Of a DNA stretch of 52,919 nt, positions 17,264 through 26,284 are shown one piece after another. Under the pieces are notes generated by a model. That model was given only the letters and a program-made list of their open reading frames with translations, was not told where the DNA came from and made no database searches. Every line of letters starts with the position of its first letter. Within the stretch, counting starts at the first letter, position 1. The stretch is from the NCBI GenBank assembly GCA_016871175.1, contig VFZL01000030.1, positions 1 to 52,919 on the forward strand. The letters run 5' to 3'. This DNA is from Acidimicrobiia bacterium (GTDB lineage Bacteria; Acidobacteriota; Vicinamibacteria; Vicinamibacterales; CAVVIG01). Position numbers and translations under genes: made by a program.

Positions 17264-18595
17264 CTAGACCACCGACAGCGGCTCGAGCGGCAATCGGCCG
17301 GTGCTGTGTCCCAGCTTGTCGATCTGCACGCCATTCTTGTCCATCAGCGTGAGATGGAGGTTTGCCAGCGGCGTGTTCTGGGGGAAGGCGATATGCCGTC
17401 CGCCAGGCGTCCTCAGGTCACCCCCCACGAGCACCAGCGGCAGATTCACCGACGCGTGCGCGTTCGGATCTCCCATCCCCGCTCCGTACAGCATCGTCAC
17501 GTTGTCGAGCAACGTGCCGTCGCCGTCCGGCGTCTTGTGCAGCTTTTCGAGGAACTCCGAGAAAAGCGTGACGTGGTACGTGTTGATCTTCCGGAGCTTG
17601 ACGAACTTCTCGGTGTCACGCTGGTGGTGCGAGATGGGGTGATGCGCGTCCGGCACGCCGATCTCCGCGTACGTGCGGCCGGTGATCTCGCGTCCCAGCA
17701 TGAACGTGACGACGCGGGTCAGATCGGTCTGATATGCGAGCAGCTGCAGTTCGAACATCAAGCGCACGTGCTCGCCAAAGGTCGACGGCACTCCAGCGGG
17801 TTGGCCAATCACGGGCAACTCACGGCCGCTTTGTTCCTCGGCCTTCTGAATGCGCCGCTCGATGTCGCGGACGGCCTGCAGGTACTGGTCGAGCTTGGAG
17901 CGATCCTGGGTGCCGAGCCCGCGCTGAAGGTCGGCGACGCGCTCCGTGACTGAGTCAAGGAGGCTGGCGTCTTTCTGGAGCCGCGCGCGCCGGATGCCGG
18001 CGTCGGTGCTGCCCGTGTCGCCGAACATCCGCTCGAAGACCACCCGCGGATTGTTCTCCATCGGCAGCGGGGTTGTCTCGTTGCGCCACACGATCGTGTT
18101 CGTGAAGGCACAGCTGAAGCCGTCATCACAGGAACCGGCGAAGTCGCGCCCGTCGATGGCGAGCTCGAGTGACGCGAGCTGCGTGTGCTGTCCCTGTTCG
18201 CGCGCGATGAGCTGATCCATCGAGATGCCGGCGCGCAGATCCAGGCCGTCTGTGCGTGGAGAGGGGACGCCGGTCAGGAAGCGCGTGGAGGCGCGCGCAT
18301 GGGGACCTTCACTCTCGACGCCGCGCAGCCCGGACAGCACGACCATCCGATCGCGGAACGGCTCGAGCGGCTGCATGATCGGCTTGAATGCGAAGCCGGG
18401 CGTCGTGCTCTCCGGCAGCCAGTCGTGCATCATCATGCCGTTCGGCACGTAGACGACGCCGAGGCGCGGCACGCGGGCGGTGGCGAGCGGCGCCGCGAAG
18501 GCGGGCACCATCGCGTCGAGGAATGGGAGGGCGAGCGACGCCCCCATGCCGCGCAGGATGGTCCGGCGGGGGATGGCCTTCTTCGTCACAATCAT
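17264..18595 (-). CDS. DUF1552 (HXXSHH) protein with Tat-like signal (cassette 1)
   Basis: This 443-residue protein opens with a twin-arginine-like leader (PRRTILRGMGASLALPFLDAM). The family name motif is present as HPISHH at about residue 320. Other conserved blocks are VPRLGVVYVPNGM, DQLIAREQG, a Cys pair in GSCDDGFSCAFTNTI, PRVVFERMFGD, and the C-terminal GAGMGDPNAHASVNLPLVLVGG. DUF1552 proteins are widespread in Planctomycetes and Acidobacteria, almost always next to DUF1592 proteins; no reaction is established. Export by Tat suggests folding with a cofactor before translocation. Its ATG overlaps the DUF1592 stop by four bases (ATGA, 18592-18595). Confidence 0.9.
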   Translation of the reverse strand: MIVTKKAIPRRTILRGMGASLALPFLDAMVPAFAAPLATARVPRLGVVYVPNGMMMHDWLPESTTPGFAFKPIMQPLEPFRDRMVVLSGLRGVESEGPHARASTRFLTGVPSPRTDGLDLRAGISMDQLIAREQGQHTQLASLELAIDGRDFAGSCDDGFSCAFTNTIVWRNETTPLPMENNPRVVFERMFGDTGSTDAGIRRARLQKDASLLDSVTERVADLQRGLGTQDRSKLDQYLQAVRDIERRIQKAEEQSGRELPVIGQPAGVPSTFGEHVRLMFELQLLAYQTDLTRVVTFMLGREITGRTYAEIGVPDAHHPISHHQRDTEKFVKLRKINTYHVTLFSEFLEKLHKTPDGDGTLLDNVTMLYGAGMGDPNAHASVNLPLVLVGGDLRTPGGRHIAFPQNTPLANLHLTLMDKNGVQIDKLGHSTGRLPLEPLSVV

Positions 18596-21114
18596 GATGC
18601 AGTCCTCCGCATGCGGAACGGCGCACTCTCGACGATGCCCTGAATAATAGCCGACCAGCGGTGGTCTTGGGTGGCCGCATTGCGCACGATCTCGCGCACG
18701 TAGGCACGTCCCCGCAGGCCAATCGCCCGACCCGTGGCGTACGACATCAGCTTCTCGGCGGCTGTCCGGACGAATTGCTCCCGCCGCTGCATGAGCGCGG
18801 CTTTCAGCCCGGCCGGACCCTCGAACTTGGTGCCATCCGGCAGGATGCCCGAGGCATCGATCGGCAACGCATCCTCAGCCGTTCGCCACGATCCGAGCGC
18901 GTCGAAGTTCTCGAGTGCCAACCCCATCGGATCCATCGGGGCATGGCATGTGGCGCACACGGCGTTGTTCCGGTGGATCGCCATGCGGTCGCGCACGGTG
19001 GCTGTCTTTCCGCCCTCACCCCTGGTCGGCAGGTCGGGCACGTCGGGTGGTGGTGGGGGAGGCGGGGTTCCGAGGATGTTGGTCAGCACCCACTTGCCGC
19101 GCAGTACCGGAGACGTGCGATTGGGATAGGAGGTCACGGTCAGCAGACTGCCGTGACCGAGGATGCCGCCGCGGCGCGCCGCCTGCGCTGCGTCGAGCGT
19201 CACGCGGCGGAAGTGCGAGCCGTAGACGTCGGGGATCTCGTAGTGCCGCGCCAGCCGCTCATTCACGAACGTGTAGTCCGCGTTGATCGTCTCCCAGACG
19301 CTGCGGTTCTCGCGGATCTGGCTCGCGACGAAGAGCTCCGTCTCTTGCTTGAACGCGTCGCGGAGGTTCTCGTCGAAGTCCGGGAAGGCGACGGGATCCG
19401 GCACGATGCTGGAGAGGTCGCGCAGTCGCAGCCATTGACCGGCGAAGTTGTCGATCAGCGCGCGCGACCGATCGTCGGCCAGCATCCGTTGCACCTGCGC
19501 GCGAAGCACCGCCGGCTGCTTGAGCGTGCCGCGCTCGGCCGCGTCGAGGAGCGTGTCGTCTGGAATGCTGCTCCACAGGAAGAACGAGAGACGTGACGCG
19601 AGCGCGACGTCGGTCAGCCGATAGGTGCTGCCCGGCGCGAGTCCTGCGGGGTCGCGCTCCATCCGGAACAAGAAATCGGGCGAGATGAGCAGGCGCTCGA
19701 GCGCAGACTGGATCGCGCGGTCGAACCCGTCCGCCCGATTCTTGGTGAAGAACGTCATCAGCGTCGCGACGTCCGCTTGCTCCGCGGGGCGCCGATACGC
19801 GCGGCGCGCCAGCGCGCTCAGGATCCGCTGCGCGCAGACGATCTCCTCGGTGGGTCGCGTCGGGCGGCACGTGAAGATCCGCTGGCGGCTCGGCGTGTCG
19901 CCGGATCCGCTGGTGTCGTACGGACCCCCGATCGTGATCTCTTCGATCGCGGCGTTGCCGTCCCGCATGTCGTTGATGGCAACCGCGAACACGTTCTGTC
20001 GCGGCTGCAGGACGCCTTCCTCCGCGGTCAGGTTGCGAAGGAACGAGACGCCGACGGATCGCTGGCCCGCTGTGACCGGGAGCCGTACAGTCAGCCCGTT
20101 GTCCGCATAGAGCGCGTAGCTCTCCCAGGCGGGATCGCCGAAGATATTGCCGGCATAGCTCGCCGGCGCGGGCCGGCCCTTGCCTTCGCCTTCGCCGCCG
20201 ACGCTGAAGCGCTTGACTCGCGCGCCGTCGAGGCGGACGTCGAGCTGCTGCCGCGTGCCGAGCCCCCGGACGTAGTTCACGTAGTTCCGCTGCAACCGGA
20301 TCTTGATCTCGTACTCGCCGTCGACGGGGAAGTGATGGCGGACCGAAAGGCCGCCGCGAGATCCGAAGGGCAGGTCGTCGCTCATGCGATCGTCCTGCAT
20401 CAGAAGGATCGGGAGCTTGTACGCCTCGATCGTCGGGGTCAGCGGCGCTTCGCCGACGGCGAGCCGCGCGATCTTCCGTGCGGCTGAGAGATAGCGTTCG
20501 AGCAACACCGGCGAGACGGTGAGCACGTCCGCCATGTTGTCGAACCCCTGCTCGTCGATGTCGTCACCTGGGAGCAGTGACGCGACGTCAACGTCGAGCG
20601 CGAAGAGATCCCGCACCGCGTTCCGATACTCGGACCGGTTCAGACGGTGGAACGTGCTGGGGCGTCCGGGATCCGGCCGCGCGAGCGCGGCGCGGTCGAT
20701 CTCAGTCTCGAGAAAGGTGGCCAGCGTGGTCAGCGTCGCCGCGTCCGGACGCGCCGCATTCGGAGGCGGCATCGCACCGTTGCGCAGCTTGGAGATGACC
20801 TTCTCCCACGTGTCGACCGCACCGCTGACGTTCGCGAGCCCAGCGGGATCGAGGACGAGTCCCGCCGTCTTCAATCGTTCGTTGTGGCAGGTGACGCAGA
20901 ACTTGCTGACGACCGCACCGTACGCAGACGCGTCGGTCGAGGACGGGGCGATCTTCGCGAGCGCAGGGGACGACGAGGTGCGCGCCTGACCAGCCGCGAG
21001 CTCGCCGGGCCGCGTCATCACGGTCGTCATCACCAGCGCCCCGAGGCAGGCACCTCGTGCGACGGCTCGGACGCCGCCGAAGCTGGGCTGTAAAGCCGGT
21101 CTCCGCTCGTTCAT
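18592..21114 (-). CDS. DUF1592-family multidomain cytochrome c-like protein (cassette 1)
   Basis: This 840-residue exported protein carries the planctomycete-type domain set, in order: PSCyt1 haem motif CVTCH (C73-H77), DUF1587 (FHRLNRSEYRNAVRDLF), DUF1595 (ILSALARRAYRRP), DUF1592 (SRLSFFLWSSIPDDTLL, NERLARHYEIPDVYG), DUF1588 with a second CxxCH (CATCHAPMDP, near residue 720) and DUF1585 (KLMSYATGRAIGLRGRAYV). Two CxxCH motifs predict two c-type haems, so it is probably a periplasmic electron carrier or oxidoreductase; the substrate is unknown. ATG 21114 has GGGGTG upstream; GTG 21126 is an alternative. The TonB-dependent receptor ends 132 bases upstream. Confidence 0.9.
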   Translation of the reverse strand: MNERRPALQPSFGGVRAVARGACLGALVMTTVMTRPGELAAGQARTSSSPALAKIAPSSTDASAYGAVVSKFCVTCHNERLKTAGLVLDPAGLANVSGAVDTWEKVISKLRNGAMPPPNAARPDAATLTTLATFLETEIDRAALARPDPGRPSTFHRLNRSEYRNAVRDLFALDVDVASLLPGDDIDEQGFDNMADVLTVSPVLLERYLSAARKIARLAVGEAPLTPTIEAYKLPILLMQDDRMSDDLPFGSRGGLSVRHHFPVDGEYEIKIRLQRNYVNYVRGLGTRQQLDVRLDGARVKRFSVGGEGEGKGRPAPASYAGNIFGDPAWESYALYADNGLTVRLPVTAGQRSVGVSFLRNLTAEEGVLQPRQNVFAVAINDMRDGNAAIEEITIGGPYDTSGSGDTPSRQRIFTCRPTRPTEEIVCAQRILSALARRAYRRPAEQADVATLMTFFTKNRADGFDRAIQSALERLLISPDFLFRMERDPAGLAPGSTYRLTDVALASRLSFFLWSSIPDDTLLDAAERGTLKQPAVLRAQVQRMLADDRSRALIDNFAGQWLRLRDLSSIVPDPVAFPDFDENLRDAFKQETELFVASQIRENRSVWETINADYTFVNERLARHYEIPDVYGSHFRRVTLDAAQAARRGGILGHGSLLTVTSYPNRTSPVLRGKWVLTNILGTPPPPPPPDVPDLPTRGEGGKTATVRDRMAIHRNNAVCATCHAPMDPMGLALENFDALGSWRTAEDALPIDASGILPDGTKFEGPAGLKAALMQRREQFVRTAAEKLMSYATGRAIGLRGRAYVREIVRNAATQDHRWSAIIQGIVESAPFRMRRTAS

Positions 21115-21245
21115 TGCACCCCGCACGTGTGCTCGATCGGTGCTCTATTCTACCTGCTCGCCGGCCCCCGCAAGCCCCTTGCGGCACGCCCTCCGGTCCC
21201 CGCCCGGTAGACGAGGCTGTCCCGGCTTGCCTGGTCTTGAAAGCG

Positions 21246-24083
21246 TCAGAACTTCACATTCAGTCCGAATCGCAGCATCCGGCCGCGCATGATGCTCGTC
21301 GCGCGGTGATACGCCGGACCGAGAATCGTGATCCGCCCCTGGACCGTATTCGCATTGCCCAGGTTGAACATCTCGAGTGCGGGCTCCGCGGTGAGCCCAG
21401 ACGTGAGCCTGAACCGCTTGCGGAGCGCCATGTCGAACGCGTTCACCGCCGGGAGCCGGTTCGTGCCACGTGGGGCGATGATGACCGACTGCGTCACCTG
21501 CGTCAGCCGCACCGTGTTCGCGCCGACGACCACGGAATCCTCTTCCGGGAACCCAGTGAAGTGTTGGGCGTTCGCGCTGACCGAGATGCCGTAGGGAAAC
21601 TCGTACGCGGCCGACATCTTCACCGACACCGGGACGTCGAACTCGATACGCCCGCGGCGAAACGTGTTGTTCGGGTTGTTCAGATCGCCGGTGTTGTAGA
21701 TGTCGCCGACGTTGCGGCCGATGCTGACCCCGGTCATCAGCATCCACTTCGACGTCATGCGCTTGTTCGCCGTGATATCGACACCGTGAAAGGCGCTGTC
21801 CAGCTCCGGTGCGTTGTCGAAGAGCACGTCGAAGCGGCCGCGCAGTGCCGGATCCTGATTGTAGACGGTGACCGCCCGTCCGCTGGTCTGCTCGATGACG
21901 TCGATTGGGATGTAGGACGCACGCGGGACCGCGAGATTGCGCGATCCGACCTCTCGCCGCGTCGCGCGATACGTGTAGCCCACTGAGGCGACGACATCGA
22001 GCGGAAGCTGGCGCTCGATCTCAATCGACAGCTCATTCGCGTACGGTCGCTTGACGTCGGGGTTGTAGCGATTCGTAGTACCCAGGTTAAAGCCGGTCGA
22101 GGGGCCGAGCTCGCTGAGCTGCGGGATCTCATCGCGGTTTGCGTCCACCCACATGCGTGTGTCGGTCGTCGTGCGCATCGGGTTCACGCGTGCGGCATGC
22201 GCGACACCAGCGGTCAGGAAGTAGCGGTTGGCCGATCCCTTGAGCGCGGTCTTCCCATCGCCGAAGAGATCATAGATGACGCTGAACCGTGGCGAGGCGT
22301 CCAGCCACTTCGGAATGTCGTCGACCTTGTCGAAGCAGCGCGCCGCGATGAAGATGGTTTCCGCCTGACACCCCGCGGGCACCCAGCCGACGCTCTTCTG
22401 AACCCGCACGCCGACGTTGACGGTCAGGCGGCGGTTCGCTTGCCACTTGTCCTGGATATAGATCGCCTGATCGAGCAGGTGGTTCTCGACCTCGTTCGGC
22501 GTGTTGTAGGTGTTGACCGAATCCGGCACGCCGTTCCGAAAGACGGCTCGGAGGCCAGCCGGGAAGTGCGACGTGGAGTACGAGTTGGCGTACGTCCACT
22601 GGTTGTTGTATTGGTATCCGATCTTGAGGTCGTGGTTGCGCAACACGTACGTCATGCTGCCGTGCAGGTAGTAGCGGGGATAGACCGGCCGACCTGGATA
22701 GGATCCTTGTGCGACGCTGAACGTGTTCGTGATGGCGTCGAACCGCGGGATGTCGCCTGGCTGGACCTCCGGCTGTTGGCTTCGGACGATCACCGGGTAG
22801 TAACGACTCGCCGCCACGTCGAACAGCAGATTCGATCGCGCCGCCGACGTCCACTTGATCTGGTCGATCGGGCTCTCGAGGTCCTGCACGAGCATCGCGC
22901 GGCTCTCGTAGAACTGCGTGACCTGACCGAGCGTGTTGGCGCGATGGAGGTTCACGCGGTTGTTGAATTGATGGAGGTAGTGGATCTGGTTCCTCGGCGT
23001 CGCCTGCCAGGAGACCTTGTACGAATGGTTGTTTTGCGTGTTGTCGTCCAGCCCTTGTGTCCCGTCGGCGTTGTATGCGCCAACCCTGAGCTGATCGAGC
23101 CGCTTCAACTCGCCGCTCAACGCGAACCAGAGCTTGTCCTTGACAATGGGGCCGTTGAAGCCCACTGAGACGTCCCAGTAACGAATGAGCTGCGTGCTCG
23201 GCACGAAATTCGGATTGACCGCGAGCACGCGCGCGGGAACCGAGGCGATGAGATCCGCCTTGAGCTCGGGGCTCAGGTTCTGCGCGTTCATGCTGCGGTT
23301 CGACCCGGAGAAGATCGTCCAGCCGTGCCACCCGTTCGTGCCGGTCTTGCTCACCAGGTTGTAGATGAGCCCGCCCTTCTCGAACTCGGCGCCGGCGTTG
23401 CCGGCCATGTAGTTCGTCTCTTGGAACATCGCGACGTCGAAGTACGACGCGGACGTCGTGCCTCCCGGATTCGTCGTGTCCAGACCGTCGACCAAATATC
23501 CACTGTCGGTCCAGCGGCTGCCGTGCACGCTGCCTTGATACTGACTGAGTGATTCGGATCCGCCGACGTCGTAGCGGCTCATGATCACGCTCGGCACGAT
23601 CCGGCCGATCGACCAGATGTCGTTGCTCGTGGGGAGCGTCTCGAGGGTGCGGCGATCGAGCACCGTTTGGTTCACCGCCGTCGACGTGTCGAGCAGCGGC
23701 ACCGCCGCAGTCACCGTCACTTCCTCCGCCACTTGTCCCAGTTGCAGCGTCATGTCCGCGCGGACGGTGACCGAGGCATTGACGACGATGCGGTCGATGG
23801 AGACCGGGCGGAATCCGACGAGCTCGGCGCGGACGGCGTACGTGTTACCGGGGACGAGACTCGTGAATTGGTAGGCCCCGCGCTCATCGGTGACGGCTTG
23901 TTGGTTGCCGCCGATGACGCCAGGGTTCGACAACACCACCGTCACGCCTGGCAGGACTGCACCGGTATTGTCCTGCACCGTACCGCGAATGGCGCCCACG
24001 TCCTGGGCCGATGCGCTGACCCCCACGCTGCACGCTAGGGCGAGCGCCGCCACGAGACACAACGCTGCTGGTTCGCGCACCAT
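21246..24083 (-). CDS. Oar-like TonB-dependent outer-membrane receptor
   Basis: This 945-residue protein has a signal peptide (cleavage near SASAQDVG), a carboxypeptidase-regulatory-like beta-sandwich (about 28-110, GAIRGTVQDNTGAVLPGVTV), and a plug-like region starting EEVTVTAAVPLLDTSTAVNQ. A long beta-barrel follows, ending in a terminal phenylalanine (MLRFGLNVKF). This layout matches the large Oar/OmpA-like receptor group of Acidobacteria, usually linked to uptake or sensing of complex substrates. A GGAGG site lies just upstream of ATG 24083. It is co-directional with the DUF1592-DUF1552-ankyrin unit 132 bases downstream and may feed it, but the ligand is unknown. Confidence 0.85.
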   Translation of the reverse strand: MVREPAALCLVAALALACSVGVSASAQDVGAIRGTVQDNTGAVLPGVTVVLSNPGVIGGNQQAVTDERGAYQFTSLVPGNTYAVRAELVGFRPVSIDRIVVNASVTVRADMTLQLGQVAEEVTVTAAVPLLDTSTAVNQTVLDRRTLETLPTSNDIWSIGRIVPSVIMSRYDVGGSESLSQYQGSVHGSRWTDSGYLVDGLDTTNPGGTTSASYFDVAMFQETNYMAGNAGAEFEKGGLIYNLVSKTGTNGWHGWTIFSGSNRSMNAQNLSPELKADLIASVPARVLAVNPNFVPSTQLIRYWDVSVGFNGPIVKDKLWFALSGELKRLDQLRVGAYNADGTQGLDDNTQNNHSYKVSWQATPRNQIHYLHQFNNRVNLHRANTLGQVTQFYESRAMLVQDLESPIDQIKWTSAARSNLLFDVAASRYYPVIVRSQQPEVQPGDIPRFDAITNTFSVAQGSYPGRPVYPRYYLHGSMTYVLRNHDLKIGYQYNNQWTYANSYSTSHFPAGLRAVFRNGVPDSVNTYNTPNEVENHLLDQAIYIQDKWQANRRLTVNVGVRVQKSVGWVPAGCQAETIFIAARCFDKVDDIPKWLDASPRFSVIYDLFGDGKTALKGSANRYFLTAGVAHAARVNPMRTTTDTRMWVDANRDEIPQLSELGPSTGFNLGTTNRYNPDVKRPYANELSIEIERQLPLDVVASVGYTYRATRREVGSRNLAVPRASYIPIDVIEQTSGRAVTVYNQDPALRGRFDVLFDNAPELDSAFHGVDITANKRMTSKWMLMTGVSIGRNVGDIYNTGDLNNPNNTFRRGRIEFDVPVSVKMSAAYEFPYGISVSANAQHFTGFPEEDSVVVGANTVRLTQVTQSVIIAPRGTNRLPAVNAFDMALRKRFRLTSGLTAEPALEMFNLGNANTVQGRITILGPAYHRATSIMRGRMLRFGLNVKF

Positions 24084-24145
24084 CGATCCTCCTTCGCCGT
24101 GGTCGGCTGAGCCTCGCTACTTCGCCCCTGATCTCCCGTCCTGGA

Positions 24146-24168
24146 GCAGAGCTTCGCCGGAGCTCTGC
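24146..24168 (-). promoter_or_regulatory. Perfect hairpin in the leader of the TonB-dependent receptor gene
   Basis: GCAGAGCT (24146-24153) and AGCTCTGC (24161-24168) form an 8-bp inverted repeat with a 7-base spacer. It sits immediately after the predicted -10 element, about where transcription should start. It could be an operator or a 5' leader hairpin; no regulator can be named. Confidence 0.45.
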
Positions 24169-24174
24169 GTCGCG

Positions 24175-24203
24175 AGTATTTCTTCTTGTTACTCTTTTGT
24201 CTA
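24175..24203 (-). promoter_or_regulatory. Predicted sigma70-like promoter for the TonB-dependent receptor
   Basis: On the minus strand, TAGACA (24198-24203) and AATACT (24175-24180) are separated by exactly 17 bases, matching five and four of six consensus positions. The spacer is conspicuously AT-rich for this genome. The rest of the 24084-24418 gap shows no gene I can support. Confidence 0.45.
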
Positions 24204-24418
24204 TCCCCCCACGGCTCATCCATTGGTGCGGGCGCCGACCTCAATCGTTCGGCCGTTGACGCAGGGGGAGTCGTCGTCGTTGGGCACGCGCGCACCGCCT
24301 CGCGTGCACGAACGGTCACGCCCGCGTCAATCCCCGCACCCGTCGGAGCGCTCACGGACGTGGTGCGAGGGACATCGGCCGCGTACGATGAGTCGGTGGA
24401 CGGCCCGGGTAGCCAGCG

Positions 24419-24880
24419 TCAGCGCCGCTGCATCACGAGGTCCCGGGTCACCTGCGCGAGCTGCAGGCCGAAGCACCCCACACTCTCTCTGACCGACCCG
24501 CTCATGGTGTTGCCGCTGATCCTCAGCTCGCCGTCGGCGTCCAGGGAGCAGGAGGCGGCCGAGGGTCTGGAGGGGATGCTCACGCCTTGATAGGTCTCCG
24601 CGAACCTGTACGTGCGTGGGGTTGCTGTGCCCGACACCCGTCCGGTGCCGGCGACGGTGCCCACGTTCGGAGAGAGCAACTGCGAATAGGTGGCCGCTCC
24701 GCGGGCCTGGTTGTCGCTCTGACTGAGCACCCACGTGCGCGTCTCGCCGTTGGTCTGGACCCACGTGCCGCGAATGTCCGCTGCCTCGTTCGGACCGCTC
24801 GGCTGCGTCGGACCGGCGTCGTCCGAGCTGCAGCCCATAACGAAGACGACAGCCAGTGCCGTCGGAAGGGCCCTAGACAC
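24419..24880 (-). CDS. Small hypothetical lipoprotein
   Basis: This 153-residue protein begins with a lipoprotein signal (ALAVVFVMGCSSD) whose Cys should be lipidated, followed by an acidic Pro-rich linker and a beta-rich domain (IRGTWVQTNGETRTWVLSQS) resembling small secreted lipocalin-like or calycin-like domains. I cannot name a family with confidence. GTG 24880 is chosen because it overlaps the DUF1552 stop by only 8 bases; an in-frame start at 24910 would overlap by 38 bases. It follows the copy-2 DUF1552 gene, occupying the position held by the ankyrin gene in copies 1 and 3. Confidence 0.65.
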   Translation of the reverse strand: MSRALPTALAVVFVMGCSSDDAGPTQPSGPNEAADIRGTWVQTNGETRTWVLSQSDNQARGAATYSQLLSPNVGTVAGTGRVSGTATPRTYRFAETYQGVSIPSRPSAASCSLDADGELRISGNTMSGSVRESVGCFGLQLAQVTRDLVMQRR

Positions 24881-26231
24881 TGGGCAAGGACTCGGCGCTC
24901 GCGAGTCCACTCATTCTGCCGGTGCTGTCACCCAGCTTCTCGGTCGGGAACCCGAGCTTGTCGAGAATCGCCAGGTGCAGGTTCGTGAGGGGCGTGCCTC
25001 TCTTGTAGCGGATGTACTGGCCACCGCGCAGACCCGAGGCCTGGCCACCGACGAGCACGATCGGCAGGTCGTCATGGAAGTGCGTGTTGCTGTCGCTGAT
25101 GCCGGTGCCATACAGCAGCACCGATCGGTCGAGCAGCATCCCGTCGCCCTCCGGCGTGGCCGCCAGCTTCCTCACGAGATGCGCGAACTGCCGGAACTGA
25201 TACTCGTTGATCAGGCCGAGTCGTTCGAGCTTGGCGGGCTCATCTTGATGGTGTGACAGCGGGTGGTGCGAATCCGAGACGCCGATCTCCGGATAGGCTC
25301 GGTTGCTGACCTCCCTCGCCATCATGAACGTCACGATGCGCGTGAGATCGGTCTGCAGCGCCATCGCGACAAGATCCATCATCAGCTTCGTGTGCTCGGC
25401 ATAGTCGGACGGGACGCCCATCGGTTGGTTGACCACCGGCAACTGCCGATTCTGTCCCTCGGCCATCTGGATGCGCCGCTCGATGTCGCGGATCGAATCG
25501 AGGTATTCGGCAAGCTTCGCCTTGTCCTGGGCGCCAATCGCCTTGCCGAGCCGCGCCGCGTCGCCGGCCACGAAGTCGAGGATGCTGCGATCGCGCTGGA
25601 TGCGGGCGAGCTGCGCGACGCGATCCGTGCTGCCGCTGGTCCCGAACAGCCGCTCGAACACCGCGCGCGGATCGTTCTCGACCGGCAACGGCGTCGTCGG
25701 CGTGCGCCACGCGATGGTGTTGGTGTACGCGCAGCTCTCGCCGTCGCAGTTGCCGAGCACGGTGGGATCCTCGATGCCCAGCTCGAGGGAGGCGATCTGG
25801 GTCTCCTTCCCGAGCTCCATCGCGGCGATCTGATCCATCGATACGCCCGACGAGACGCCGGCAGGCCGGAAGGCCGTGCCGGTCAGAAACGCGGAGGCGG
25901 ATTTCACATGATCCCCGCCGCCGCGTACCACCATCCCCGCCTCTGCGGCTGTTCCACCGACCATCAGCAGTCGGTCCTTCAGGTCGCTCAACGAGCGGAG
26001 GATGGGTGGCAGCCCGCCGATTGGTCCGGTGGAGAAGCCGCTCGGATACCAGTTCGGCATCGACATGCCGTTTGCGACGTAAAACGCGCCGAATCGGCGG
26101 ACGGGCGCCGCCGCGGTCTTCGCCTGTGCGGTGACGGCCGGCACCATGCAGTCGAGTAGCGGCAGGGCCAGCGTCGCGCCCAACCCGCGCAGCACCGTTC
26201 GACGAGGCAGCGACATCTTCGTGATGAACAT
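24873..26231 (-). CDS. DUF1552 (HXXSHH) protein with Tat-like signal (cassette 2)
   Basis: This 452-residue paralog of the 17264-18595 product has the leader PRRTVLRGLGATLALPLLD, the GAFYVANGMSMPNW block, a Cys pair in GNCDGESCAYTNTI, PRAVFERLFGTSGS and the family motif HPLSHH. Conservation is uniform along the length, so the copy looks functional. It is 53 bases from the upstream DUF1592 gene rather than overlapping it, and the small lipoprotein overlaps its end. No reaction is established for the family. The upstream methionine (MFITKMSLPRRT) is used; the methionine six residues later is a plausible alternative. Confidence 0.9.
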   Translation of the reverse strand: MFITKMSLPRRTVLRGLGATLALPLLDCMVPAVTAQAKTAAAPVRRFGAFYVANGMSMPNWYPSGFSTGPIGGLPPILRSLSDLKDRLLMVGGTAAEAGMVVRGGGDHVKSASAFLTGTAFRPAGVSSGVSMDQIAAMELGKETQIASLELGIEDPTVLGNCDGESCAYTNTIAWRTPTTPLPVENDPRAVFERLFGTSGSTDRVAQLARIQRDRSILDFVAGDAARLGKAIGAQDKAKLAEYLDSIRDIERRIQMAEGQNRQLPVVNQPMGVPSDYAEHTKLMMDLVAMALQTDLTRIVTFMMAREVSNRAYPEIGVSDSHHPLSHHQDEPAKLERLGLINEYQFRQFAHLVRKLAATPEGDGMLLDRSVLLYGTGISDSNTHFHDDLPIVLVGGQASGLRGGQYIRYKRGTPLTNLHLAILDKLGFPTEKLGDSTGRMSGLASAESLPSV

Positions 26232-26284
26232 TTCAATGCTCCGATACTTTCGGGGCCCGGCTCGCTGATTCCTGTTTCGGCTCT

